From the NCBI GenBank assembly GCA_007133745.1, contig SLMC01000349.1:1-11356 (forward strand): a DNA stretch of 11,356 nt, read 5' to 3'. The position numbers and the translations under genes are program-made. The DNA comes from Kiritimatiellia bacterium. Its GTDB lineage: Bacteria > Verrucomicrobiota > Kiritimatiellia > UBA8416 > SLMC01. Shown in pieces: positions 1-6,551 of this stretch; positions within the stretch are counted from its first letter, which is position 1, and the number at the start of each line of letters is the position of its first letter. The notes under the pieces were generated by a model. The model was not told where the DNA came from. It worked only from the letters and a program-made list of their open reading frames with translations, and ran no database searches.

Positions 1-1338
1 CCCATTTTCTGCTTTGTGGGGGTATAAAATACTCTTCACAGGAGACTCTGAGCGATAGCGGCGAGCGATATGGTGTGTAATCAATGGTCTCAGCAGCTCT
101 GGTTCTCCATCGTCACAGCTCCAGTCGTCTCGAATGAATACCCGATCAGCCGTGGTCTTTACTCCAACACGAATTTTCCCGAGCTCGCCAAATGTGAAGC
201 GCGTATGCTTCTTCACCACTGCAAGCCAATTGCGAATATCGCTCGTGCTTAGGCGCCAGACGTCACCAACTCGACCGCCAGTTTCAAGGAATCCTTGCTG
301 CACATGAAAACGCCGTCCATCGTCGACCTCGACCACGCCTTCTAGGCCAAGCGCGCTGATCGGATCGGGCGCACGAGCCTCTGCTGGCCCCGATGTGGAA
401 TATAGTGACGTGAACTTAGCAGGCTCATTCTCACTGTCACCGGAGAGCATCTTTCCAGTCCCAACAATGACAGCAGGCAGCACAGCCGCATCAAACAGCT
501 TTGTGTCACCAAGATCCCATAGTGAGCGAAGGCTCATCAATCTGGGCAGGATCTCTCGAATCGACGCGCCAGCTTTGGTTGTCATGAAGCGATTCGAGAC
601 GATAATCCCAGCAACTCCTCCCGGGGAGAGTGCATCTGCCATCGTTAACAAGAAGGCATGGTATAAATCAACGCGACCACTCAACGAAAACCGCTTCGCT
701 AACGCTTGCGAACTATGTCCGCCAAGAATCTGAGTTCTAACGTAGGGAGGATTTGCAATGATAATGTCGTATCGTGATCTATTGACTTCATCCTGTTGAG
801 AGAAAATGTCATCTATCTTCCCTGCTGAAACCGCCGTACTGAGAAAGTTGCCTGTTTCGCATTGAACCCTGTAGCCATTACGGTGGATTTCCAGATGGCT
901 GGAAGCTGTCTCTACAGCTCGAGTGTTCGTATCTAGTCCCATAAAAGATACATTCGTGAATCCCTCTGCCCGCAGTGCATCAAGTAATGCTACCGCCAAC
1001 GAACCTTCGCCGACTGCAGGATCAAGCGCACGAATGGCTCTGTCCCGAGACCATTTTCGGGTGTGCTCGAGAATCTGACCTGCCACAAAACGGGCCAGGG
1101 CATCAGGGGTATAGGTCGCTCCGTCACTCTTACGGGAATCGACGTCGGTGTATCGCGGAGAAATCGAGGATGGATAATCTCCGTTGACGCCGGATGAAAG
1201 AGGGATTCCTGCAACCTTGTTTTTGACGGAGAGCCTGACGCTGGTAGCAAACTGTGGATCCTCGAACAAGTCCTGCTGAACTGAAACAGAATTGGAATTC
1301 TGCGGAGATTTATGTTTGCCTGATAGGGTCTCTGGCAT
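1..1338 (-). CDS. Eco57I/type IIG-like adenine-N6 DNA methyltransferase, partial (C-terminus off the left edge)
   Basis: This protein is predicted to transfer a methyl group from S-adenosylmethionine to adenine N6 in DNA, alone or as the modification half of a restriction enzyme. 446 codons lie in the window with no stop. Visible in order: a YTPDALARFVAGQIL-like stretch near residues 76-90, typical of type I/IIG methylases; the SAM-binding motif I LDPAVGEGSL at 105-114; the catalytic NPPY at 196-199; DLYHAFL and GIIVSNRFM in the later fold; then GKIRVGVKTTADRVFI, which resembles the start of a TaqI-like C-terminal specificity domain. The ATG at 1338 is chosen because it starts 2 bases after the lexA-like stop and has a GAAGGGG ribosome site inside the end of that gene. 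GC is visibly lower than in the genes from 2078 rightward. Whether an endonuclease domain or separate nuclease follows cannot be seen. Methyltransferase identity is firm; subtype is inferred. Confidence 0.9.
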   Translation of the reverse strand, partial: MPETLSGKHKSPQNSNSVSVQQDLFEDPQFATSVRLSVKNKVAGIPLSSGVNGDYPSSISPRYTDVDSRKSDGATYTPDALARFVAGQILEHTRKWSRDRAIRALDPAVGEGSLAVALLDALRAEGFTNVSFMGLDTNTRAVETASSHLEIHRNGYRVQCETGNFLSTAVSAGKIDDIFSQQDEVNRSRYDIIIANPPYVRTQILGGHSSQALAKRFSLSGRVDLYHAFLLTMADALSPGGVAGIIVSNRFMTTKAGASIREILPRLMSLRSLWDLGDTKLFDAAVLPAVIVGTGKMLSGDSENEPAKFTSLYSTSGPAEARAPDPISALGLEGVVEVDDGRRFHVQQGFLETGGRVGDVWRLSTSDIRNWLAVVKKHTRFTFGELGKIRVGVKTTADRVFIRDDWSCDDGEPELLRPLITHHIARRYRSESPVKSILYPHKAENG

Positions 1339-1340
1339 TT

Positions 1341-2006
1341 CTATACCCCTTCCTTCATCGCCATTCGCAAAGCATGCGGTCTGTGAGTGACATTTTTCTT
1401 AGCAGAGAATCTTCGCAACAAGCCGACGACAACCCCGTGGATCAAGACGTCGCCTCTTTCGAGAGGAATCGATTGAAAGGAAGGGTTTTCCGGCACCAAT
1501 TCTGCACCGCGACCCGATGATTGAAATCGCTTTATCGTTGTTTCTCCATCGACTGATGCGACAACAACTTCGCCATCTGCGGCCACTGGTGACGCAGCCA
1601 CCAGCACGAGGTCTCCGGCCATTATTCCAGCACCGATCATGCTGTCACCGTAGACATGAAGGGCGAAGTGACGCCCACCTCTCAACCAAGAACGCGGAAC
1701 GGGGACGCTTCCGTCTGGATCCTCGGTTGCATCCACCGGAACGCCAGCAACAACTTGGCCGAGAATGGGCACCTGTACTGCAGGTGTATGTTCCTCAATA
1801 AGTCGAATCTGCCGCGCTCGACCATCCGGTAGTTCGATATACCCTTTGCGAGCAAGGGCTCGCAGGTAGTCTCGCGCTGTACCGGTCGATCGCCACCCAA
1901 ACTCATCGCAGAGTTCGCGATATGTTGGAGGAGACGCCCCATCCTCGACTCGTCTTCTTATGGCCTCAAGTACCTTGGTCTGGCCTAGCGATAGTTCTTT
2001 TCGCAT
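1341..2006 (-). CDS. lexA: LexA-family self-cleaving transcriptional repressor
   Basis: This 221-residue protein matches LexA in order and length (E. coli LexA has 202). Residues 1-70 form the winged-helix DNA-binding domain (ASPPTYRELCDEFGWRS, then ALARKGYIEL). The S24 peptidase part has a scissile Ala87-Gly88 in QVVAGVP, nucleophile Ser122 in YGDSM and base Lys159 in TTIKRF, so RecA-stimulated autocleavage is expected. The frame stays open to a TTG at 2042, but the ATG at 2006 aligns with LexA N-termini, and the extra 12 residues would be encoded by the upstream palindrome, so 2006 is preferred. The gene is 2 bases upstream of the methyltransferase and both should share one transcript. It may be the host LexA or a dedicated LexA-like switch for this island; its lower GC and neighbours favour the latter, so the symbol denotes family only. 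Confidence 0.9.
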   Translation of the reverse strand: MRKELSLGQTKVLEAIRRRVEDGASPPTYRELCDEFGWRSTGTARDYLRALARKGYIELPDGRARQIRLIEEHTPAVQVPILGQVVAGVPVDATEDPDGSVPVPRSWLRGGRHFALHVYGDSMIGAGIMAGDLVLVAASPVAADGEVVVASVDGETTIKRFQSSGRGAELVPENPSFQSIPLERGDVLIHGVVVGLLRRFSAKKNVTHRPHALRMAMKEGV

Positions 2007-2012
2007 CCTTGT

Positions 2013-2043
2013 CTTGATACCACTCAGATGAGTGGTGATCAAG
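2013..2043. promoter_or_regulatory. Long palindrome upstream of lexA; likely autoregulatory operator
   Basis: On the plus strand the arms are CTTGAT plus ACCACTCA, a GA centre, then TGAGTGGT, one unpaired G at 2037, and ATCAAG. This gives two 14-base arms broken by one bulge. It lies 7 to 37 bases upstream of the preferred lexA start. On the minus strand TTGATC (2042-2037) and TATCAA (2019-2014) are 17 bases apart and could be weak -35 and -10 boxes, placing the inner palindrome in the promoter spacer, a classic repressor site. It does not match the E. coli CTGT-N8-ACAG or the Gram-positive GAAC-N4-GTTC boxes. The operator role is inferred; an RNA hairpin acting on translation is the alternative. 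Confidence 0.6.
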
Positions 2044-2077
2044 AAAAAATCGTAGTCGGAGCCAAATCTCCCGCTGT

Positions 2078-2242
2078 TCAGCCCACAGTAAGGTAGCGGT
2101 GACCGCCCCCCGACGGTTCATCCACCAGCACCTCTCGGACCAGGGCGTTGACGAGGCGGTAGCGGTTGGCTGGCGTCATCGCCTCCCAGAGCGCGGAGAA
2201 ATCATCGAGCGCCGTCGTCACCCCGACGGCTTCACTTTCCAG
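2078..2242 (-). mobile_element. Serine recombinase C-terminal fragment (remnant)
   Basis: The last ~54 residues of the chimeric frame read ELESEAVGVTTALDDFSALW, then EAMTPANRYRLVNALVREV and LVDEPSG. This pattern (FxxxWEAxTPxxRxRLVxxLVxxVxVDE) is typical of the end of large serine recombinases and not of AbiEii proteins. After DEPSG the frame appears to slip at a run of six C on the plus strand (2106-2111): a neighbouring frame reads VTATLLWAEQ, closer to what usually follows in recombinases. No resolvase catalytic domain remains in the window. It is probably the scar of an integrated element. Recognition is by remembered family pattern only. Confidence 0.65.
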
Positions 2243-2731
2243 CTCGTCGAGTACGTAGGTCGAGGCGTCCGCGGCGCCCGTGATCCAGGGGTTGTCGACC
2301 CGAAACGGGACGCGGACCACGCCCAGCTCGGTGAAGTGCTCGCGGGTGTTGATCTCGACCTTGAGCCGCAGCTTCAGCGGCGGCGCGTCCTCGGGGTCGA
2401 AGCGGTACACCAGGTTGACCCGACCCTCCTTGAGGAGGCGTCGCGGAACGCCGAGCCAGGGATCGAGCACCGCCCGCGCTCTGTCGAGCGTGTCGCCGAT
2501 GGGCTCGGGGCGGGCCTGCACCAGATCGATGTCCTCGGAGTATCTGGCCGGCGGATCGAGGTAAAGCTTGTATAGCGCGGTGCCGCCGCGAAAGACGAGG
2601 CTACTCGCGATCTCCGGGACCCGAAACAGCTCGACGATCGCCCGGCTGATGATGAGATCCTGCTCGACCTGCGCGTCGCCGAGCCACGGCGCCCGCGTCC
2701 GCCAAGCGGTGATGTGTGCTTTCGGGATCAT
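2078..2731 (-). pseudogene. AbiEii/AbiGii-type nucleotidyltransferase toxin, truncated and fused in frame to a recombinase tail
   Basis: Residues 1 to about 163 match the AbiEii toxin family of type IV toxin-antitoxin/abortive-infection systems: FRGGTALYKL (GGTAL at 49-53), ARYSEDIDL (64-70, the nucleotidyltransferase acidic motif) and LRLKVEINTREHF (121-133). Family members then continue with an LLATKLRALYQRRKGRDLFDL-like block; here that block is missing right after TYVLDEL, and the frame goes on as ALDDFSALWEAMTPANRYRL, which resembles the C-terminal end of large serine recombinases. The ATG at 2731 is chosen because homology starts with MIPKAHITAW and a GGAG lies upstream; the frame stays open to 2911 but that extension does not look like protein. 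The ATG overlaps the stop of a small upstream ORF (ATGA). Loss of the C-terminal toxin part makes activity doubtful. Family call is firm, loss of function is inferred. Confidence 0.85.
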
Positions 2732-2826
2732 GCGTCGGGCTCCACCTCGGCGTTGACGATGAGCTTCCACCTCGCGCTGCGCTTTGCCTTTGCTATGGCC
2801 GCGGCGCGGCGCAGCGGCCGACGCAT
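2728..2826 (-). CDS. 32-residue ORF overlapping the AbiEii start, function unknown
   Basis: The frame encodes MRRPLRRAAAIAKAKRSARW followed by KLIVNAEVEPDA and ends in TGA, overlapping the ATG of the AbiEii-like gene (ATGA), the arrangement of translationally coupled genes. Directly before its ATG is an in-frame TAG. Upstream of that the same frame reads GKAWAKLRSWREGQDTEAA back to a TGA, which also looks protein-like. The two pieces may therefore be the broken end of one longer gene, such as the antitoxin partner (AbiEi) that normally precedes AbiEii. I do not recognise a domain in it. It may be a real small gene, a remnant, or chance. Confidence 0.35.
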   Translation of the reverse strand: MRRPLRRAAAIAKAKRSARWKLIVNAEVEPDA

Positions 2827-2987
2827 CTAAGCGGCTTCCGTGTCTTGCCCCTCCCGCCAGGAACGCAGCTTGGCCCACGCCTTGCCGTAGCGCCGGCATG
2901 GCCACCATCATGATGCAGGAGGAAGAGGAGCGCCGGCGGCAGCAGCAGCAGGCGCAGGCGCAGCGACGCTAGTCGCCCCCTGGTTGA
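2827..2987. other. Gap with coding remnants and a CAG/CGC-rich tract, no clear gene
   Basis: This stretch separates the AbiEii fragment from the exporter operon. On the minus strand a short open piece reads YGKAWAKLRSWREGQDTEAA before a TAG. On the plus strand a frame from the ATG at 2898 reads MATIMMQEEEERRRQQQQAQ and ends at a TAG at 2970-2972; its charged, glutamine-rich end comes from a GCAGCAGCAG/GCGCAG tract at about 2936-2966. Neither is recognised. No terminator with a U-run is visible after the permease stop at 2988, although one would be expected here. Confidence 0.4.
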
Positions 2988-4127
2988 TCAGACCAGCTTT
3001 CTCCTGAGCAGGTGGGCGGCCGCGGCGAAGACGGCGAGGCCCATACCCGCGAGGGCCACAAAGGGAGCGGCCAGCTCTCCGAAGGAGGCGTCCTTGAGCA
3101 GCACGGCCCGGAGGATCTCCACAAAGTGCCGCACAGGGGAGAGGCCCGACAGGGGCTGAAGCCAGTGGGGCATGTTCTCGATGGGCGTGATGAAGCCCGA
3201 GAGCAAGATGGCGGGCATGATGAAGAATATGGCCCCGAAGAAAGCCTGCTGCTGAGTGCGGGCCAGGGCGGACACCAGGAGACCCACACCCAGGGTGGTC
3301 AACATGTAGAGGCTGCCGGCCAGAAAGAGAAGCGGGACGGATCCCCTGATGGGCACCTGGAAGATCCAGGCCCCGGCCACGATGACCAGGCCGAGGTCCA
3401 CCATCCCAAAAAGATAGTATGGCAGGGTCTTCCCGAGGATCAGGATCTCGGGCCGGATGGGGGTGACCATCACCTGCTCCAGCGTGCCTGTCTCCTTCTC
3501 CCTGGCCAGGCCCATGGCCGTGGTGATCAGGGTGATGATCAAAAGGAGGGTGGCCGCCACCCCTGGCACGAAGTAGATCTGGCTGTCCAGGGTGGGGTTA
3601 TACAAAATGCGCGGCTCCACGGATATGCGCGGCATGGAGAAAGCCTGACCCCTCTGGGCCGAAGCGGCCTGGGCCCTTTGCATGGCGGCCTCCGTGGATC
3701 GCTCCATGACGAAGGCCGCCAGAGCGTTCTGGGCCACGGTGGCCCTGTTGGAGTCCCCTCCGTCCACGATGGCCTGGAGCGCGACGGGCCTTCCCTGCCG
3801 GGTGGCCCTGCCGTATCCCCTGGGAATCACCAGGCCAAGGGCCGCCTCTCCCCTGCCCACCCTGCGGGCCACCTCCCGGCCGCTCTCCAGGGTGCCCAGG
3901 TGGGTGAAGGCGTCGCCGGCGGTGAGCGCCGCGGCCAGCTCAAGGCTCTCGGGGCTTCTGTCCTCGTCGGCGATGAGGGTGGGCACCCGATCCACCTCCA
4001 GGTTCACCGAGTTGCCAAGCACCACCAGCTGAACCACCGGGGCCACAAGGAGCAAAAACAGCATGCGCCTGTCCCGGAAGGTCTGCTGGTACTCCTTGCG
4101 GATCATGGCAACAAGGGAGCTTCGCAT
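2988..4127 (-). CDS. ABC-2 type exporter permease (YbhR/YhhJ-like)
   Basis: An inner-membrane permease of 379 residues, the usual length for this family. It has one N-terminal membrane span (about 21-39), a long periplasmic loop (about 40-183), then five spans near 184-206, 236-256, 263-285, 293-312 and 352-372. Family signatures are LAREKETGTLEQVMVTPIRP (207-226), the cytoplasmic coupling region, and LLSGFITPIENMP (308-320). The start ATG follows the previous permease stop by 5 bases, and it is the last gene of the operon. By analogy with E. coli YbhFSR it should pair with the other permease to form the channel energised by the two ATPases. The substrate cannot be told from sequence; drugs, cations or a lipid-like molecule are all possible for the family. 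Confidence 0.92.
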   Translation of the reverse strand: MRSSLVAMIRKEYQQTFRDRRMLFLLLVAPVVQLVVLGNSVNLEVDRVPTLIADEDRSPESLELAAALTAGDAFTHLGTLESGREVARRVGRGEAALGLVIPRGYGRATRQGRPVALQAIVDGGDSNRATVAQNALAAFVMERSTEAAMQRAQAASAQRGQAFSMPRISVEPRILYNPTLDSQIYFVPGVAATLLLIITLITTAMGLAREKETGTLEQVMVTPIRPEILILGKTLPYYLFGMVDLGLVIVAGAWIFQVPIRGSVPLLFLAGSLYMLTTLGVGLLVSALARTQQQAFFGAIFFIMPAILLSGFITPIENMPHWLQPLSGLSPVRHFVEILRAVLLKDASFGELAAPFVALAGMGLAVFAAAAHLLRRKLV

Positions 4128-4132
4128 GACCG

Positions 4133-5257
4133 TTACCCCAGGCTCCGTCGAAAGCGGAGCACGGCCACGGAAAGCACCACCAGGAAGAAAGCCAGAAGTG
4201 CCAGGACATCGGACCAGATCACCTCCGGGCCGCTTCCCCTGAGCAGGATGGCCCTCAGGGCCCGCACGAAGTACTGGGGCGGCAAGACGGCGGCGATGCC
4301 CTGCAGGATAGTCGGCATGTTCTCCAGCGAGAACACGAAGCCGGAAAGAAGCAGGGCCGGCAAGAATGTGGAGAACATGGCGGCCATGGAGGCCACCATC
4401 TGGTTTCGGGTGAGCACGCTGATGAGAAGGCCCTGCATGAGCATGCAGAGGATGAACAGGCTGGAGACCACGAAGAGCAGAACCAGACTTCCGCGAAGGG
4501 GCACATCAAAGAGGCTGACCCCGAGGGTCAGGACCAGCAGCACCTGCACCAGCCCGATGACGAAGTAGGGCGTGAGCTTTCCGAGGATCACCTCCAGGCG
4601 ACCGAGGGGCGTGGCGAAAAGCTGCTCCATCGAGCCGCGCTCGTACTCCCTGGCGATGGTGAGGGCGGTGAGCATCACGGCGATCATGACGAGGATCACC
4701 ACCATGAGACCAGGCACCAGGAACACCGAGCTGAGAAGGCGCGGGTTGAAAAGAGTCCGGGTCCTGATCTCCAAAGGCATCTCCACCCGGCCCAGGGCCC
4801 GCGCAAGCTCCCCCCGGGAGGCCGTTACGGACACGGCCCTGGCGTATCCAAGGGCCACCTGGGCGCTGGTGTTGTCCGCGCCGTCCACAAGAAGCTGCGC
4901 CTTGCTCTCTTCTCCCCTGGCGAGCTTTCTGGCGTAGCCACGAGGGATCACCAGCACGGTCTTGGCCGCTCCGGAGCGAAAGAGACTCTCCGCCTGATGG
5001 GGGTCTTCCCTGTGGGCCACCACCCGAAAGACGTCCGAAGCGGTGAAGGCGTTGACAAGCTCCCTGGAGGCCTTGCTGCGATCCTGGTCCACCACCACCA
5101 TGGGCACATCCTGGATGTCGAAGCTCACCGCGTAGCCAAAGAGCAATATCAAGACGAAGGGCATCCCCAGGGCGAAGGCCAGAAACTGGCGGTCCCTGGT
5201 GATGTGCACCACCTCTTTCTCGGCCATGGCCAGGCTGCGGGTGACGAGCCCAGCCAT
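4133..5257 (-). CDS. ABC-2 type exporter permease (YbhS-like)
   Basis: A 374-residue permease paralogous to the next gene, with the same plan: a span at about 25-44, a periplasmic loop with VVVDQDRSKASRELVNAFTA (54-73), LVDGADNTSAQVAL (123-136), then spans near 174-198, 228-249, 258-281, 287-309 and 347-367. The coupling motif IAREYERGSMEQLFATPLGR (201-220) and LLSGFVFSLENMP (303-315) match the YbhS/YbhR family. Its ATG begins one base after the TGA of the second ATPase (TGACATGG), so translation is probably coupled. A heterodimeric channel with the downstream permease is the usual arrangement. Family assignment is firm; substrate unknown. Confidence 0.92.
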   Translation of the reverse strand: MAGLVTRSLAMAEKEVVHITRDRQFLAFALGMPFVLILLFGYAVSFDIQDVPMVVVDQDRSKASRELVNAFTASDVFRVVAHREDPHQAESLFRSGAAKTVLVIPRGYARKLARGEESKAQLLVDGADNTSAQVALGYARAVSVTASRGELARALGRVEMPLEIRTRTLFNPRLLSSVFLVPGLMVVILVMIAVMLTALTIAREYERGSMEQLFATPLGRLEVILGKLTPYFVIGLVQVLLVLTLGVSLFDVPLRGSLVLLFVVSSLFILCMLMQGLLISVLTRNQMVASMAAMFSTFLPALLLSGFVFSLENMPTILQGIAAVLPPQYFVRALRAILLRGSGPEVIWSDVLALLAFFLVVLSVAVLRFRRSLG

Positions 5258-5258
5258 G

Positions 5259-6548
5259 TCAGCTCCCTTCCCGCCGGCCCGATGTCCGGGACGCTCGGGA
5301 GGCCGGCCTTGGCCCAGCCCCTGGATGCGGGGTTTGCCCAGGGGTCAAGCCTTCGCCTCTGTGGGGATCCTTCGCTTGTCGGGACTCCCTTTGCACAAGC
5401 TCCAGGAACACGTCCTCCAGGCTCGCCTCCGCCGGCTCGATGCGAACCCCGCCATAGGGCTCCCTGGCGTCGGACTCCCTGGCGCCGGACTCCCTGGCGC
5501 CGGACTCCCTAGTGTCGCCAGTGTCGCAAGCGCCGGTTTCCTTGTGGCCGGACTCCCTTGGGCCGGCGGTTTCGAAATCCCGGGAGCCATGTGGAGGGCC
5601 CCTGAGGGCGCCCCTTGGAACCTGGACGCCCCGGGCCCTGAGAAACCGCGCCAGGTCCTCGGGGTCGGAGAGGGCCGGAGCCACGCGCAGATGCACGGCG
5701 AGGCCGAAGGGCTTCATACCCCACAGGGCGGGTTCGCCCTCAAAGACCCTTTCCAGCTCAGCCTGGCTCACCCCGAAGACGCTGTGCATTACCCCTGGAA
5801 CGTGGGTGGCCTTGAGCCCCTCGGGGCTGTCAAGGGCCACCAGGCGACCGTCCACCATGAGCCCCACCCTCTGGCAGTACTCCGCCTCGTCCAGGTGATG
5901 GGTGGTGACCAGGAGGCTCTTGCCCTCCGAGGCCAACCGACGAATGACCCGCCAGAAGCTTCGCCTGGACACCGGATCCACCCCTGCGGTGGGCTCGTCC
6001 AAAAAGAGCACCCTGGGCTCGTGAAGGAGCGCCGAGCCAAGGGCCAGGCGCTGGCGCATACCCCCCGGCAAGCTCCGGGTCAAACGTCCCGACTCCCCTT
6101 CAAGGCCGGAGAGATCCAATGCCTTGGAGATTCGAATCCTCGCCGTCTTCCCCGTGATGCCGTAGACCCCTGCGAAAAACTTGAGGTTCTCAAGCACGGT
6201 GAGGTCCTGATAGAGCGAGAACTTCTGGGACATGTATCCGATCTGGGTCTTGACCCGACCCGGCTCCCTGAGAACGTCCACCCCGGCTACCCTGGCCTCG
6301 CCCTGGGTGGGCTGAAGGAGCCCGCAGAGCATCCTGATGGTGGTGGTCTTGCCCGCCCCGTTGGCGCCCAAGTATCCAAAGACCTCCCCGCGCCGCACCC
6401 CGAAGGTGACCCGGTCCACGGCGGTGAAGGATCCGAAGCGCTTGGTCAGGGACCCCACCTCGATGAGGTAATCACCGGAGCTGTCGGCGCCCAGGGGCCC
6501 AGAGCCCTCTTGCCCATGGTGGCGCAGGGTTTCGGTGGCGGCGCACAT
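5259..6548 (-). CDS. ABC transporter ATPase, second half of a split YbhF, with a repeat-expanded C-terminal insert
   Basis: This cytoplasmic ATPase carries a complete nucleotide-binding domain: Walker A GANGAGKT (61-68), Q-loop YMSQKFSLY with Gln108, signature LPGGMRQRLALG (160-171), Walker B LFLDE (181-185) and switch His217 in LLVTTHHLDEAEY. It corresponds to the C-terminal domain of E. coli YbhF, the catalytically complete half. At 429 residues it is longer than the usual ~310. Residues about 320-366 are a low-complexity insert with repeated RESGA units, just before the conserved end motif ASLEDVFLELVQRE; a Pro/Arg/Gly-rich tail of ~40 residues follows. The start at 6548 is 3 bases after the first ATPase's stop. 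The N-terminal ~25 residues are weakly conserved, so a slightly later start is possible. Confidence 0.92.
   Translation of the reverse strand: MCAATETLRHHGQEGSGPLGADSSGDYLIEVGSLTKRFGSFTAVDRVTFGVRRGEVFGYLGANGAGKTTTIRMLCGLLQPTQGEARVAGVDVLREPGRVKTQIGYMSQKFSLYQDLTVLENLKFFAGVYGITGKTARIRISKALDLSGLEGESGRLTRSLPGGMRQRLALGSALLHEPRVLFLDEPTAGVDPVSRRSFWRVIRRLASEGKSLLVTTHHLDEAEYCQRVGLMVDGRLVALDSPEGLKATHVPGVMHSVFGVSQAELERVFEGEPALWGMKPFGLAVHLRVAPALSDPEDLARFLRARGVQVPRGALRGPPHGSRDFETAGPRESGHKETGACDTGDTRESGARESGARESDAREPYGGVRIEPAEASLEDVFLELVQRESRQAKDPHRGEGLTPGQTPHPGAGPRPASRASRTSGRREGS
5457..5566. repeat. 15-bp in-frame tandem repeat within the second ABC ATPase gene
   Basis: On the plus strand the unit is ACTCCCTGGCGCCGG. 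Two exact copies lie at 5474-5488 and 5489-5503, flanked by near copies at 5459-5473 (GCTCCCTGGCGTCGG) and 5504-5518, with more diverged copies at 5537-5551 and 5552-5566. The unit is five codons, so gain or loss keeps the frame and adds or removes RESGA-type pentapeptides near residues 329-363. It is a small minisatellite that could vary between strains. Confidence 0.9.
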
Positions 6549-6551
6549 GGG

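Noticed and set aside
2007..2042. TTG start at 2042 for the lexA-like gene
   Set aside because: The extra residues come from the palindrome, and LexA homology begins at the ATG at 2006.
2980..2996. CTGGT...ACCAG inverted repeat at the end of the last permease gene
   Set aside because: It has only five pairs around a seven-base loop, with no U-run, and it overlaps the stop codon, so it is probably chance.
3012..4568. Open frame of 518 codons on the plus strand
   Set aside because: It is antisense to both permeases, and its Gly/His/Gln-rich composition is typical of a reversed membrane protein gene.
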